The notes: a model not told the origin generated them from the sequence alone. DNA of 64,000 nt from Neonectria sp. B-13 (GCA_002682825.1 NOKP01000030.1:257924-321923), one strand, 5' to 3'. Shown: positions 34,045-46,921, counted from the first letter of the stretch. Numbers and translations: made by a program.

Positions 34045-35254
34045 GATGGCAAGTTGGGAAAAGGAAATTCCCAGGCGGCGAGGAAGGACAGAATAAAGCT
34101 AGTGTGAGAAAGGTGGTTGTTGATAGCAGTCGAAGTCGAAGTCGGTCTGTGTGGTGATGTACACGATTGAGATGCGCCTACTGAAGCAAACACCGGGAGA
34201 GGAAGAGGAAGATAATGGGATAGTCTTATAGTTTAAAGAATCCGAAGCACCACTACCCAGAACACAATCAGAGGCACACTTTTGTCGAGAACGAGCCAGT
34301 ATGTTGCTATCAGGCCTCCTGGACTTGAAGCTATGGGAGACCGAATGGATTGAGCACAGATCTGAACAGACGATGGATGTCCGCCCCCGCCTCGCAAGTC
34401 AATACGCCGAAGCTCGAGGTCGATCCTTGCCAAGGAGCCGTACAAACCAAGCTGAAAAGAACGCGTGGACTGGTGGCGTCTGTTGGGCGTGTGCCAGACC
34501 GAGAACAGGCCCTCCCCGCTTTACTCTAAGTCTCTAGGGTCCAATCAGCTTCTTTGCGGAGTCGGCAAAGCTCATGGGGGATTCTGGGGCCCCATGGAGA
34601 TGAGGATCTGACCGTCTCTTCAGCTAGCAGACTAACGTCTAAAGGTGGTGCGAGCTGCGGGGAACCGGGAGTCTAGAGGTTTCTAGGGCGAGAGGAGAGA
34701 AAGGGGCCGAAATCCAGTAATCTGCCAGCCAATAGGAGATGTTGGCTAAAACCTTCCTTTCGGTTTTGGTTATTGTTGATGAGTTGCCATGGAGGCTCTA
34801 AGCACTGGTCGCATGTTGGGAGCCGTCTCGGGACAACATTGAGGCGAGTAGGCTTCTGAGGTGTAACCTCGACAAAGATAACCCCGTGTGGTACAAATTG
34901 GTGGTGCGATGTCAAGCGGAAACGATCCTGGGAATTTAGGCTGATCCCGTAGCCGCGTATTGTTCAGTCCCAGCCCGGTGCTGGTCGTCTCTACATTGAA
35001 TGTAGTGAGAGCAATCCTCGTCTATATCCGCTCCGTAGCACCCTGGATCATAGAGACTTTAGGTGTCCACCTCGGGCTGAACTGCTCCGAGAGTGAGAAC
35101 CCGAAAGTCAAAGGTGGAACTGAAGTGATGACTCCGCGGTCCAACGCTACACGGCATTTCTGGTTCTTTACGCATTAAAACCTAGAACGAGGCTCTGCCA
35201 ACCCAGCTATTCTGTTTTGTACTGAATGTCAACCTCAGAGACTTTCTGAACGCG
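34045..35254. promoter_or_regulatory. Divergent promoter region of transporter and GH43 genes
   Basis: 1.2 kb with no supportable gene between divergent starts. The arrangement would permit shared control of transporter and hydrolase. No specific operator could be identified by eye. Confidence 0.45.
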
Positions 35255-37050
35255 ATGTGCTCTCGAACGATCGATATGAGCGCGCTGCCAGGGCCTAACT
35301 TCACCAACCCGATTCTCCCTGGGTGGCATGCCGACCCCAGCTGTATCTTCGTCCCGGAACAGGACAATACGTTTTTCTGCGTAACGTCATCTTTTATGGT
35401 ATTTCCCGGTCTGCCTCTGTACGCCAGCAAGGACTTACTCAACTGGAAACTTGTCTGTAACATTGTGAACCGTCGTGGTCAAGTCCCGCAAATTGGCCTC
35501 GATCGCGCCCAGGACAATGGTATCTTTGCTCCTACCCTTCGTTACCATAACAACAAATTCTACGCCATCGCTGAATACGTGACGATTGGGGATTTAGCCA
35601 ACAGTTTTGGTCTCGTTTTTTCTACATCGGACCCCTTCGACCCTCAAGCCTGGAGCGACCCAACCATCTTTCGACAACCAGAGTCGATCCTGGATCCGGA
35701 TCTCTTCTGGGATGATGATGGCCAGCTTTATGTTCAAGCAGGCTCGTTTCGCCAGGAAGTTGTACAGTTCGACCTGGATCTCGAGACCGGAGCTACGGGA
35801 CCTGAGAGGACAATCTGGAAAGGCACCGGGGGAATAGCTCCGGAAGGTCCGCATCTGTACAAAAAGGACGATTGGTATTATCTCATGATTGCCGAGGGCG
35901 GCACCGATTTACCCCATTGCGTTACAATTGCTCGCTCTCGGAGCCCCAAGGGGCCTTTCGAGGGGTTTGCGGGGAATCCTCTTCTAACCAACCGGGATTC
36001 CAGCGAGTACTTCCAGACTGTAGGCCATGCCGACCTATTTAAAGACAGGGTTGGTAGATGGTGGGGAGTGGCATTAGCGACACGCTCGGGACCAGGGTAC
36101 ATTCATTATCCGATGGGGCGAGAGACAGTGTTGTTTCCCGTGACATGGGAAAAAGACGACTGGCCTCGGCTGGAGCCCGTCAGAGGCCGAATGAGCGCCA
36201 CTCTACTGGCTGAAACTGACCTATCAGTCCCTGGGTCAGGGTACTTCGTCGGAGACTCGGAGGCTTTTGATTTTCCAATGGGGTCAGGCATCCCGTTGCA
36301 CTTTGTTCACTGGCGATTCCCCCCTGAAGACTCAATCACGGTCTCGCCAAAGGGTCATCCCAATACGCTCCGCCTGATTTCGTCGGAACGAGGCCTGACA
36401 GGTCCATCAAGAGCTGGCGACACGGACGGCTTGACCCTTGTGGCTCGTCGGCAAACGTCAACATTGTTCGAGTTCAGCATTGAGGCTCAATGCTCGTCCA
36501 TTCTTCACGAGAATGAAGAAGTAGGCGTCACTGTTTTCCTCAATGAGGTGCAGCACATCAGCTTGAGCCTTACCTGGGCAAGAGGTGCTGGAGATACAGA
36601 CAAGCTGCTGCGGCCTTATCTCCGGTTCCGAATTACAGAGCCCGACGACATTCAAGTGACTTTGGGAGAGCTGATTTCTCTGCCGACGGACATCCCGGAT
36701 TGCATACGTTTTTGTATTAGGGCGGACACCCCTCGTGAGTATGTGTTTTCCGCTTCATTTCAGGGAAGTCAAGAGCAGTTCCATTGCATAACTCGGTCTG
36801 CCTCCACCTCAATTGTGAGCGGTGGTGCAGGACGCTGGACAGGTCAGTATTACTCCCTTCTTCGCCGCCGGGGAGACCCACCTTGCCCTCAGCGTGTAGT
36901 ACCAAACACTAACCTCATCGTCAATCAGGCTCGCTCATTGGGGTGTTTGCAACGACAAACGGGGGTCCGGATAGAAGTCACACGTACATCAATCGGTGGA
37001 GCTACGTTAACCTCGGACAAGCCATAAGCGCGAGCGAGGTTGTTCGATGA
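35255..37050 (+). CDS. GH43 glycosidase (beta-xylosidase / arabinofuranosidase type), cytosolic
   Basis: Two exons, 35255..36842 and 36929..37050, giving 569 residues; intron 36843..36928 has donor GTCAGT and acceptor AATCAG. The five-bladed propeller opens NPILPGWHADPS with general base D27; D147/D149 in ILDPDLFW supply the modulating acid, and E197 in IAPEGPHL is the general acid. A C-terminal beta-sandwich (residues about 330-565) follows, and the second exon restores its last strands (SLIGVFATTNGG, then YINRWSYVNLGQ). The family acts on terminal xylose, arabinofuranose or galactan ends; exact specificity is unresolved. There is no signal peptide, which points to the cytosol. Met at 35276 is an alternative start. 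Intact. Confidence 0.88.
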
Positions 37051-39824
37051 GGCATTTTGCAGGAATTTGTTGATCTGGCCCCCAGGCTATGGAATCATTT
37101 CGTAAGGTACATCCAGTAACTTAGGTTAGCTATGGTGTAGGCGACATACATCGCTTCTACATTACAGTAGCACTTCTCGTCCGTACGCTTAATGACCTTG
37201 AGATGAGCAACATTTCCTCTGCTGACTGGATATTGAGACCCAACTCGAGAAAACCATCGACCACCTGTCGGCCCTTCTTCCTTCGTTAGCGTTGTCCCTT
37301 CGTCACGCCTCCAAAACTAAAAAGGCCGCAAAAGGTACCTCAGAATGACCGAAGTGAAAGTAATGTTGGACGAGGTGCGGAGAACATGTTCCCTGAAATA
37401 ACAAGGATCCGCCTGTAAGCCAAGACGCCAAGATTGGTGGCGTCGCCAATGGCGAAAGAACTCTGTCGGGCACCCGCTTCCCTGAGGGTGATGGACTGCA
37501 GCATACTACGAATGCTGCGAAGTAGTAGGATTCAAAATCAAGTCGACAGGCATGAAATGAAATGACACAAAATGAGGTAGAAGCGACAAACAAAGGAGCG
37601 AGCCTGTCAGAAGTAGTCACGCTTCAAGTTGACTTGAGCACACTCTTGCCCGTAGAGTGAGCTGCTCCAGTCTCAATGATTCCGTCTGGTTGTCCGCGTT
37701 CCCGCGGGAAAATCCAGATAGGTTACGTTAAATCGAAGTCCGTAGTGATCATATGATCCTACCTCCTTTGAGTGAACTAGCTAGCCCGTACAAGTAAGGA
37801 GCCATTATTTTTCGGAACCCAAGAAGCGCAAAATCTATCATTGGATAACTGGTCATGCGCCCCAGTATCTTCGTAGACACGACTAACTCTTTATAAGTTA
37901 CACCGTGCTGCCAGCAGGGTTGCCGTGACCCGCCAGGGATTTGCCGACCTGAGGCGATCCTTGCTCAAGCCCAGGATCCTTGGCATAACTAACGAGTTTT
38001 ATGATCTTCACTTGATTGACTCAGCGTCAGGCAAGGCGCAGCACAGCGAACGAGACTGGTGTGCGTGGCTTTACGAGATACCCGTGCTGGTATCTTCGGA
38101 ACTTTGATACTTATGGCACCCCCCATATCTTGTCCAGCACGCCCGTCGATACCGAGAACTCACTGTTCTTTACGCCCACTCTCTCTCTCTAGCGGCCGCG
38201 CATGTTGATGTCCTGAGGCACCGATGATCGTAACATAACGTGGTCAAGCCTCGGTTGATTAAATTACCCAATTCATGGTCTCAACGCGCTACCCTGTCCG
38301 TTGCTCAATGGGGCATCTCATTTACAATGGGCGGCTGGACTTGATCTGCAGGAGAAAAGGATGTCGATGACGCCAAGCCGGTTAAAGGCTTTAGAAAGCA
38401 TGCCACTGGCTGTTCTCAAGCGAAGAAGCCAATTTGTAAAAGTGCCGAAGGGAGGGGTGTCTGTGGGGTGGTAGCAACAGAGGCGACCTGGTTCTACAAT
38501 CTCATGCCGCTCGCATTTTCCTGAATGTATGGCCCTTACGGAGAGTGTCTCTAATATACCACCCATGGGTAGAGTGCTTAGAGAGCGGCTGAAAATCTCA
38601 AGAGAGGTAAGTTCCAAGTACGTGCGGCATCTTGGTGGTTAGTACGAGGAGTTGAACGCAAGCCAAGGCTAATCCCCTTGACTTCTACCGGTCTAGTACG
38701 TGCTTTATTTAGCCGAGGAATCATCGAGCACCCAAGTTGCCCTGTTCTCGGATACGAGTTGCTTCCTTCGCAACAGTCAGACGGAAGGCTGTCTCAACTC
38801 TATTTGGACTTATCAGACGCGTTCCCGACTGGCTATTATTCTCGGAGCAAGAGCGTTAAACCGCTCATTCGCTGGTTAATGGGCCGGTTATAACATGCCC
38901 CCCAGGCATCGCTCGGTGCTTCCTTGTCCGGTTGACCAAGGCGACTTGTCCCATTTGAGGATCAGCCGGTCACGGTCTCTGTCCCTCAAACATACCCTTC
39001 TCAAGGGAGTCATTTGGCTGATTATGGCTTACCAGGCCGACAAGACTGTCTCTCGTCATATCTAGACCCGACACAAATCAACATGTGGGTTTCAATGGGT
39101 TTGGGGCCATGAGCGAAGACCTTTTCACTCGCCAACCCCAGCTGCTCATCCTGCAGATATTGGCTCATGCTGATGAATGAGTCAATCACATGTAGCGAGC
39201 CGACTACTGCCTGGTATCTTTACCACTGAAAGGCAACGGAGATCATTCGGATGTTAAGAAACAGGAATTCCTGGGAGGTATGGATTGAGGACCAAGGGCA
39301 AGCCTCAGATAGCTTTTACCGCTCACCCATTGCTCGACGATATTGTAGGCACCCGGCTCTAGCACCTCTCCACAGCTCTGTATCTCAAGCAAGGTCAAGA
39401 CCTATCTTCGGCCTAGCACACACCGAGCGATCTTTCGGACTAAGGGCACTCTCAGCCAAAAGAAAGAATTGAAGCAAAGGTTCCAGAGTAGGGAAACGGT
39501 CACACATTCCCTCGGAATAACACACGACGAATCTTGCGTTGTGCGCCGTAGTCCGCGGCAAGAGCATCCGGAGGCTTGATTGGGGGCGGCTTCGACAACT
39601 TTGCTCCCGTTACCGATTGAAGATACTCCGGCACCAGCCACAGATTTATTGTAGGACACACTGTACCTAAAGCGGCGGAACAGGCTCCGATTGCGATAGT
39701 TTAAAATGACGATATCATCACGATCAATGCTGAGACTCATCTTGCACCTCAATTCGATGGCTTAAACATTGAAACTATGTGGGCTGGTCTAACTGTTGGT
39801 CTTCCGTATTCAAGACACGAATGA
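37051..39824. other. 2.8 kb gene-poor interval
   Basis: No gene could be supported. Short protein-like pieces occur (for example minus strand 39733..39660, beginning MSLSIDRDDIVILNYRNRS before a possible GTACAG donor), but no continuation was convincing. CT-repeat DNA is present near 38180. Otherwise nothing seen. Confidence 0.4.
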
Positions 39825-41543
39825 TTAGAAATGACGCCCAGCCTCCTTCAAACAGTACGGCACGCATTCTGCGAGCATCGTCCGCGCAGGAATATTGCAC
39901 GGGATGGGAAATCCACCGTAATCAGGTTTCTCACTAGGCATAACCACAAATTTTCCATGCATCGTCTCGTCACCGTTGAAAATACGAGCTGCTTTCAATT
40001 CTCCACTGTCGTCGACTTCCAGTTCCTTGAAACTGAGAATACCCGTGAAAGTTGCATCTGGGTGCGTGGACTTGAAAGTGACCTGGAACCCAAACCCTGC
40101 AACGAGAAAACGACCATCGCGCTGGCGGATGATCATACCTGCAGCCGAGCCAGGAGTCCCAAAGACAAAGGCAGGTTGAACAGTGATCTGATAATCCCCA
40201 AAAGACTTGACCCATTCTTTTCGAGACTTGGACGTTATCTCTGTATCCTCATCAAAAAAGAAGCCCATGATGTCGTCTGGGCGGTTAGCTTGGGCGTCAA
40301 GTATATAATCTTTTATTATGTCCAATAACCCAAAGTGCCTTTTGAACGGCGAAACGTCTGTGCCCGCGTCCAATGTGTCAATACCGAACGGCGCACAACC
40401 GAGGGCTTGATAGTTTCCGTATGCGGCCCAGATACGGCGCGCTCCATATTCATCCCTTCGCTGTTCAGGAATGAAAAGCGGCCGATCTTGATATCGGTAG
40501 CAGGCGCAAACGAGCTCGTAATCTTGGAGGTAAATATCGGGGGCCCAAAACGCGATGTCGGGGGCGTTATGGAGGTAAATATCCAAGTTGTGACCAACAG
40601 GACCGCCGGAAGGGTAGTGACCAGGTACGTCGCCTTCGGGAACGTCTTTTGGAATAGACTCAAAGTCTAGCCAAGATGGATCTTCAGAGCACAATGCAAC
40701 GTTGACATAGTAGGGGATGTCATATTCGGCCTTGCCAGCAGCAGTAACTCGCTGAACATAGCGAGAGAATGCGTCTGCCATGAACAAATCATCGACAAAA
40801 GGTCCACTTCCGAAAGCCTCGACCCACGTGGGAGATTTGGATTCCTTCTTTTCGATCCCCGGATGTCTCTTTCGGAACTCTTGATGAAGTGTGGCCTGAT
40901 TCCGCTGTAGAAACTCCCATAGATCCTTCGGAACTGGCCCTTGCATGAGCTCGTCGGAAATGCGGGAACGGTCTCTCGCATCACCAAGAACTCCTATCTC
41001 GTTCTCGACCTGGACCATCAAAACTGTGCTATGATCCTGATCGAGTTCTCTGATATGTCTCATCAACTGGGCGAAAGCTCGCGAGTCTGCTTTCCAGGCC
41101 TCTTTGTTGTAGGGTTGAATAGAGTCAAGTGTCTTTAGTTTACCATCTCTACCCTTGATGTGAATTCGAGGGAAGCGGTCGACGTCTAGCTTCACCCAGG
41201 CTGGAGCATAGGTGACAAGCGTGTTCTTGTATGCTCCAAACCATAGCAAAACGAGATGGAATCCATGGCGGCGCGCCCCCAAGATACACTTCTCAAGTTC
41301 GCCAAAGTCAAATGTGCCCTCCGTTGGCTCAATCATCTCCCATGTTACAGGAGCAAGAATGGTGTTGGCGTGAATAGCCTTCATTTCAGGCCATATTCGC
41401 TCCATGTACGCCGAGCTGCTGAAAGTAGAGTTCTGAAGCTCTACCGGCAGCATCAGGAAAGGTTTGTCCTTGACCATCAGCTGAGTAGCCCCTTTGGTCT
41501 TCTTCAGGTGAGGCGGAGAGTGTTTTGCGACGCTTGAGTTCAT
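39825..41543 (-). CDS. GH35-family beta-galactosidase with DUF5597-type C-terminus, cytosolic
   Basis: Single exon; from the Met at 41543 it is 572 residues (an upstream in-frame Met at 41699 would add 52 residues of low-complexity sequence). A TIM barrel begins FLMLPVELQNSTFSS and includes APVTWEMIEPTEGTFDF, then the general acid E182 in QVENEIG and the nucleophile E360 in FIPEQRRD. The order and the long C-terminal beta domain (from about residue 400) match the DUF5597-type relatives of GH35 beta-galactosidases. These remove terminal beta-galactose. There is no signal peptide, so cytosolic action is expected. Its neighbours are a sugar transporter, GH43 and GH79, which suggests processing of galactose-containing oligosaccharides. 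Confidence 0.87.
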   Translation of the reverse strand: MNSSVAKHSPPHLKKTKGATQLMVKDKPFLMLPVELQNSTFSSSAYMERIWPEMKAIHANTILAPVTWEMIEPTEGTFDFGELEKCILGARRHGFHLVLLWFGAYKNTLVTYAPAWVKLDVDRFPRIHIKGRDGKLKTLDSIQPYNKEAWKADSRAFAQLMRHIRELDQDHSTVLMVQVENEIGVLGDARDRSRISDELMQGPVPKDLWEFLQRNQATLHQEFRKRHPGIEKKESKSPTWVEAFGSGPFVDDLFMADAFSRYVQRVTAAGKAEYDIPYYVNVALCSEDPSWLDFESIPKDVPEGDVPGHYPSGGPVGHNLDIYLHNAPDIAFWAPDIYLQDYELVCACYRYQDRPLFIPEQRRDEYGARRIWAAYGNYQALGCAPFGIDTLDAGTDVSPFKRHFGLLDIIKDYILDAQANRPDDIMGFFFDEDTEITSKSRKEWVKSFGDYQITVQPAFVFGTPGSAAGMIIRQRDGRFLVAGFGFQVTFKSTHPDATFTGILSFKELEVDDSGELKAARIFNGDETMHGKFVVMPSEKPDYGGFPIPCNIPARTMLAECVPYCLKEAGRHF

Positions 41544-41699
41544 TTTCAATATGGCACTTGTGGCTTCTGGAAGATTGGCGTCGTGCGTGGCTTGACGTGC
41601 TGAGCCTTGGTGTCTTCGTCGGTAAAGGTCCTCATGAATCTGTCGAGAATGGTACTTTATAGTCTTGATATGCCGGCTCGTAGAGAAATTCCCATGCAA

Positions 41700-44033
41700 A
41701 TAGATACTTCACCGCTAAAAAGCGCATGAGTCAAAGTGTAAGAAAGGGGAAAATAGGAGCAGGGGGGGCAGAAACGACCAGGTGCCTTAAATCCACTCCC
41801 AACCTCCGCGGGAGATGTACTAGTACATGTGTCTCGATGTTGCCGTTCCCAGAAGAGTGTCTCGGTGGCTTCAACAGACGTCTCCTGATCGGGTACAGTC
41901 CCCAACAATGTTACGAGGGTGACGCTACACAGCCGGTAAGCCATGTTCGGGGCTGTGGTACAGCCGGGGCAGCTGAGGAGGAGAGATCAGCACAGGGCAG
42001 TGAAATCCTGCTGCATAGAGTGGGTATCAAGGGAAAAGGATCAAAGCCAAGTCATTGTTACCTACATTAGCCGGAAGTAAGTGGAGGCGTTTTGAGGAGG
42101 CATGATTCGATGAAGCGTTCGGTTTCTCTTGACCCGAGACCAGCTAAGTCCAGGTTTCTGCTTAAACCTAGTTTAACCCCGTACTTCTTCTGCATTAAGA
42201 GATTTTAGGCTAATTTCGAAATACGAAAAGGTTTCCGAAAATTATGGACATGACAATTCTTCGCTGTTCAATCCACCGAACGCCACTCAAGCCTGACGAT
42301 TGTGGACAGGTCACTCTCACGTCGGGAAAAATATGAACGAACATGTACACTGAGTATATCAACTCGAATACCAGGGGTAAAATCCATATATGACAATCGT
42401 TACATTATTCGACTCCTGGAGACCAGTGTGAGAGATAGGCGGTCCGTCCAGTCCAAGGTGTCTGGACTGGACCGCCTGCCTTAACGGGACTGGTACTAAG
42501 AGTCAAACCAGAACTTGTTATGGCGATGAAGGTTGCTACTCAAAGACCATATCACATACGTTGAATATCAATTAAGCGCTGCACTGCGGGAGAAATCTCT
42601 GTACAGAAAAAGGAGCTCGGAAGACTTCGTAGGACTGCCTGCGAGTGAGTGATAACTGACGAGCCATTACAGAGCTATCGTGATTATTAGTTAACAGGTG
42701 CGTGGCATTCTGCTCCTCTACCGTGCTCTCCAAATAATTATCTCAACAACGGGGAGGTTGAACAATGGACCCACTGAGATAGGGAGAAGTTAAACAAGCA
42801 GATGATTTCAAATCAGGTCAAATCGCCATCAAGCGTGTTGGTGAGGATAATTGATGTTCACAGTAAAAGGTTAAGGAAATAAGCTAGACCATTTTAATCT
42901 TGAAGCAGGACAAACAACTTGAACCTGTGCTCGAAGAACTATGGGATGAGCTGCTAAGTCTCCTTCCTTTTAAGGCGGCCTAGAGCACATTCCGCAGGTC
43001 TCAACTTTTCAAAAACAGTTCTCAAAGGCAGAAGTATTGTTCAAGGGCACATTCCGAATCATCACGCATGGGGTAGCCGAGTTGTATCTACAACCAAACG
43101 GCTGTCATGATGAGGTTGATCTGTCAACATCGGCTCAGGTTTAAGTCAAGCATCTGTGTCTGTTCATGTAGTCCATGACTCTAGGTTGATATTTCGGACT
43201 GGTATCCGAACTCTTTGTCCATGTGATCCCTCAGTTAGCGTCAGTTAAGGGGGCGGTCCATGAGAGGTGGGTGCTGGGCAATCTTTGTAGACGACAGCTG
43301 CATCGCAGGCTGGAGAGAAATCAGCCCATTGGAATTATCCATATACCTAAAACCGGTATAGCCGTTCATCCTTGCTGCTACGTCAGAATGGGATGTATCT
43401 ACATTAATGTGATCACGGTGTTGACTTTCAAGCCATGGTTACAGCCGCGAGACCGTCACCATGTACTTTGCCTCCAAGCCGCAGCTACAAGGATTACTCC
43501 TGCCGTTAGAGAGCCACACTCACTTATGGTCACATCCAGGGCAAATACAATCCACGAATCAAAACCAGGCTCAGCAATCCTCCCAGATGGTTCGTGGCTA
43601 TCATCAAGTGCGACCTCTTGCAGTTAGACGTATTGCGTCAGCTGCATTAACTCCGGGTGGAAGCCTACCGAACTCTGCAATACGCGTATTCGGTGCTACC
43701 ACGGCTGCTTCCCATTCATTTATCTTGGTTGCTGGGAATGAGTCGGAACTTTTTCCCCCTTCTTTTGCTGTCGTTGTCCTCGAGAGCGTCCCCCTCTGAA
43801 GGAATAGCGTACGATCGACAACCTCGGGAAGCATCCCGATGCAGCTCGCCTTCTTGAAGAGCGGGGAACCATGTTGGCGTAACCATGCGTCTCGTGCCGC
43901 GAGCAAAACGCTGATGGGTGTTGTGAAAAAGGTTGTTCTGCAATTGAGCTTAGTCGTCGAAGGATTCCCTACTGAATTCCCCATGGGGATTGAAGTGGAG
44001 CTTTGGTCGTTTGCAATCTCATCTACGTCCATG
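41700..44033. other. Intergenic interval with inverted repeat
   Basis: About 2.3 kb between divergent GH35 and GH79 genes; likely their promoters. Open frames at 43223..43799 (plus) and 43604..44110 (minus) have no motif. One strong inverted repeat lies at 42437..42476. Confidence 0.4.
42437..42476. repeat. Inverted repeat able to form a hairpin
   Basis: Left arm AGGCGGTCC-gtcc-AGTCCA and right arm TGGACTGGACCGCCT are complementary over 15 bp, apart from a 4-bp insertion in the left arm that looks like a duplicated GTCC. The loop is about 6 bp. It could be a transposon end remnant or a structured RNA element. Confidence 0.7.
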
Positions 44034-44040
44034 TATAAAT
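44034..44040 (+). promoter_or_regulatory. TATA box of GH79 gene
   Basis: TATAAAT located 69 bp before the ATG at 44109, an ordinary distance for a fungal core promoter. Confidence 0.45.
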
Positions 44041-44108
44041 TCGAGCTATGCGTCTTGATATTCCAACGACACCACACACCAAGACTTCTCGCCCAAGGCT
44101 TTCTCACC

Positions 44109-45858
44109 ATGCGCTCTTCTTCTATTCACTTTCTGCTGGCTTTTCTAGCTGCTGGGCAATTTTATGCCGCCAAAATCAAATATGACCTTACGTTGCAGCT
44201 GCCAAACGAAAGACCAGCGTGGGCAGAGAAACTCTCGCCGCACCTCGCGGGCTTCAGCCTGGAGATGGATCGCTGGCCTGACTGGGCAGGCAAGACGATA
44301 GGGAAGCCAAACGAGTACTTCAACCAGCTTCTGCGCAACCTTGGCGAAAGGACTGGCCATATGCCTTTTCTACGTGTTGGGGCTAACTCCCAAGATCGAG
44401 CTACTGTTGATCTAGGCGTTGAAGTTATGAATTTCACTTTTCCAAAACCTACTAGGATGGTCCCCAACCCCGAGGCAGACCATATTTTCATTGGGCGTGA
44501 CTATTACGCCCTGTCTGGAAACTTGCCTGCTGGTACTCCTTTCATGTGGGGTCTCAACTTGAAGTCCCTGAACAAAACGGAGACGGTAGCTCAGGCTCGT
44601 CTCTTGGCCGAGGCGTTTCAGGGCTCTCGTTCTAATCTAACTAAGCATGTCCAGCTCGTCAATGTCGAAATGGGCAACGAACCTGACTTTTACGGCCAGA
44701 CCCGGACGACACATAGCGGACCTTATGGGCCTGAATGGAACGTTCTCAACTACACAACAACCTGGAAAGAATTTGCAGAAGCTATCGGCAAAGAGATTGA
44801 TTTCGGCTGCCCGATTTCAGGCAAGCCCACTCTCTCCCCTGGTGCTTTCACTGGCTTTAATGCACCCGAGTGGACTCCAGAGGGCCCGCTGCAGGCCGGC
44901 TTGTTAGATAATCCCAAGATCAAATGCAAGACATCTCAGTTTACTGAACACGCCTACTCTGGAGGGTTCGATCCGAACCGCATTGTTCGGCCGGGCGAGC
45001 TAATGAACAAGCTTTTTGTTCGTGCCAATATGTCAACGAGGACAAGTGGGCGACGTGCGGTTCGATCCATAGGCTTGAAATATATTCTGGTATGCATTGT
45101 AATGATTGACATATCGCACAACCGATACTAATGCAAACCTAGGGTGAGACAAACTCTTATGCCAAGTAAGAAATTCTTTACAATTACCTGTATTATCAGA
45201 TCTAATCAACGTCTAGTCACGGCCAGCCAGGCCTCAGCAACACGGTTGAAAGTGCGCTTTGGGCCACTGACTGGTTGCTTCTTGGCGCCTCATCCGGAAT
45301 CGAGCGATTGCATTTCCACCATGGAGTAGGTTACCGATATAACACCATTCAGCCAACCGATGGGTCCGACGATGGACTCAACATTACTCATCCCCATATC
45401 TTACCTTCTTACTATTCTTTCTTGGTCGTGAACGAGGCTATCGGAAAATCCGGAAATGCTTACGTTGCTGAGATCCCTACGTCCAATCTGACTTTTACCG
45501 CATATGGAATCTGGGAAGGCAGACAGCTCGTGCGTCTTGTGGTTTTGAATACCCAAGTCTACCTTGGTGAGGGCGAAAAGCCAAGTATCAATGTCAACCT
45601 CGACGGATTATGCGCAGATAGCCCCACCACGGTGAAGATGTTGCTATCGGAGAGAACTGATGCTCATACAGGATTGTAAGGTTCAGTTTTCGTCCAATGT
45701 CATACTATTATTCTGACATTCACAGGACCTGGGCAGGACAAGGTTTCGAGACTCTTTCGGGCAAGCCTGAAGGTTCTATGAAGGAGGACGAGGTTGAAGG
45801 GCAATCTTTTAACCTCCCAGCATCTTCAATCGCACTAGTTAGTTTTGGAATGGCCTAA
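44109..45858 (+). CDS. Secreted GH79 beta-glucuronidase
   Basis: Four exons: 44109..45089, 45143..45165 (23 nt), 45217..45675, 45726..45858; 531 residues. Introns are 53, 51 and 50 bp with good signals. A signal peptide (FLLAFLAAGQFYAA) precedes the TIM barrel. The general acid E191 is in MGNEPDFYG; the nucleophile E329 is in GETNSYA, encoded on the 23-nt exon. LERLHFHHG-like ERLHFHHGVGYRYN and a C-terminal beta domain complete the family pattern. Fungal GH79 enzymes remove glucuronic acid or 4-O-methyl-glucuronic acid from arabinogalactan-protein side chains. Several N-glycosylation sequons agree with secretion. The short second exon makes this gene easy to mispredict. Confidence 0.9.
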
Positions 45859-46921
45859 TATAACTCAGTGTTCGAATACTTAGAGTTACTGCCAATACAT
45901 AAGCTTAGGCTAATACTTTTGTAGCCTGTATAGCTAGAATAACGATCTCATACGCTCTCAAAATCTTCATTTTAAGTATCTTTTAGTTATTCAGCTGGGA
46001 TAGGCTGTATAGCAATTGGTATGTATAGAGGTTATAGTACTTGCCGTAGGGTCTTGTGAACAAACAACTATACAATCGATACTTATTAACGCGGTATGTG
46101 GCTTCTTGAGCATAGATTAGACATCTTCTATATAGAGAATAGCTAGAAAGAATAAGAGCCTGTCCTTTTGTTGTCTTTTGCTGTGCCCTTGAAAACGCTG
46201 TCGCAGCAGCCACTCATCGCGTTTATTGACTATCTTTTGCTATTACTTATTCTTTTCCGCTTGATCATTCCATGATCGTTAGCAGAAAGCCGATCCTACG
46301 TCTGTGGCTTACGCAATCGCTGTTTTCCCTTCCTCCAGCTTCTCCTTGACACAGCTTTGTCCTGTGTGGTGTCTTTGCACTGAAGTGTGCGTTCCACCAA
46401 CAAAATAGGGTCCGTCGGTTGATGAGCTTACGGGACCCCTTAGGTCCGCCGAGTGCTAGAGTTAAATCCGTAATCGTTTCGTGTTTATTAAGAACGTGTC
46501 TGGTCAAAATTGAGGAAACTGAGATAAATCCTGGGTCCGTACAAAGGAGGAGCGGTAAGGCGGAGATCATATTCAGTTCTGGTCGCCGACAGCATCCGAG
46601 ACAGGAAGGATGTAATTATAGCTTGATTCTAGGACTTATCTTAAAGGGCTGAGATTTAGGATTCTAGTCCTGAAACAAGGATTAAAGCAGCCTTCTAGTT
46701 AGAGTTTCTAGAACTTTTATAAGAGAAGGCAAACAGGCTAACAAGGAATGGTCTAGAAGTTAAGGGCCCATAAATCGAGTTAAGAGAGAGTAGAGGACTG
46801 CTTAGGGGAAAGGGTGAGTAGAAAGCCGATGAGAGCTGCGCTGGCTAAGGCGGGCTGATGCATCGCTAAGCCGAGAGTGATCAGAGATTGAGTGCCAAGA
46901 GATGGGAACAAGCACAATAGG
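45859..46921. other. Repeat-derived interval, partly AT-rich
   Basis: No gene. From 45860 to 46250 and 46600 to 46760 the DNA is rich in TA and CTAG-like words, as in RIP-affected repeats. The segment adjoining 46921 is probably the internal side of the LTR described next, because the dispersed 72-bp match crosses that boundary. Confidence 0.5.

Noticed and set aside
43604..44110. 168-codon minus-strand open frame upstream of the GH79 gene
   Set aside because: It overlaps the GH79 promoter and TATA box and shows no family feature.
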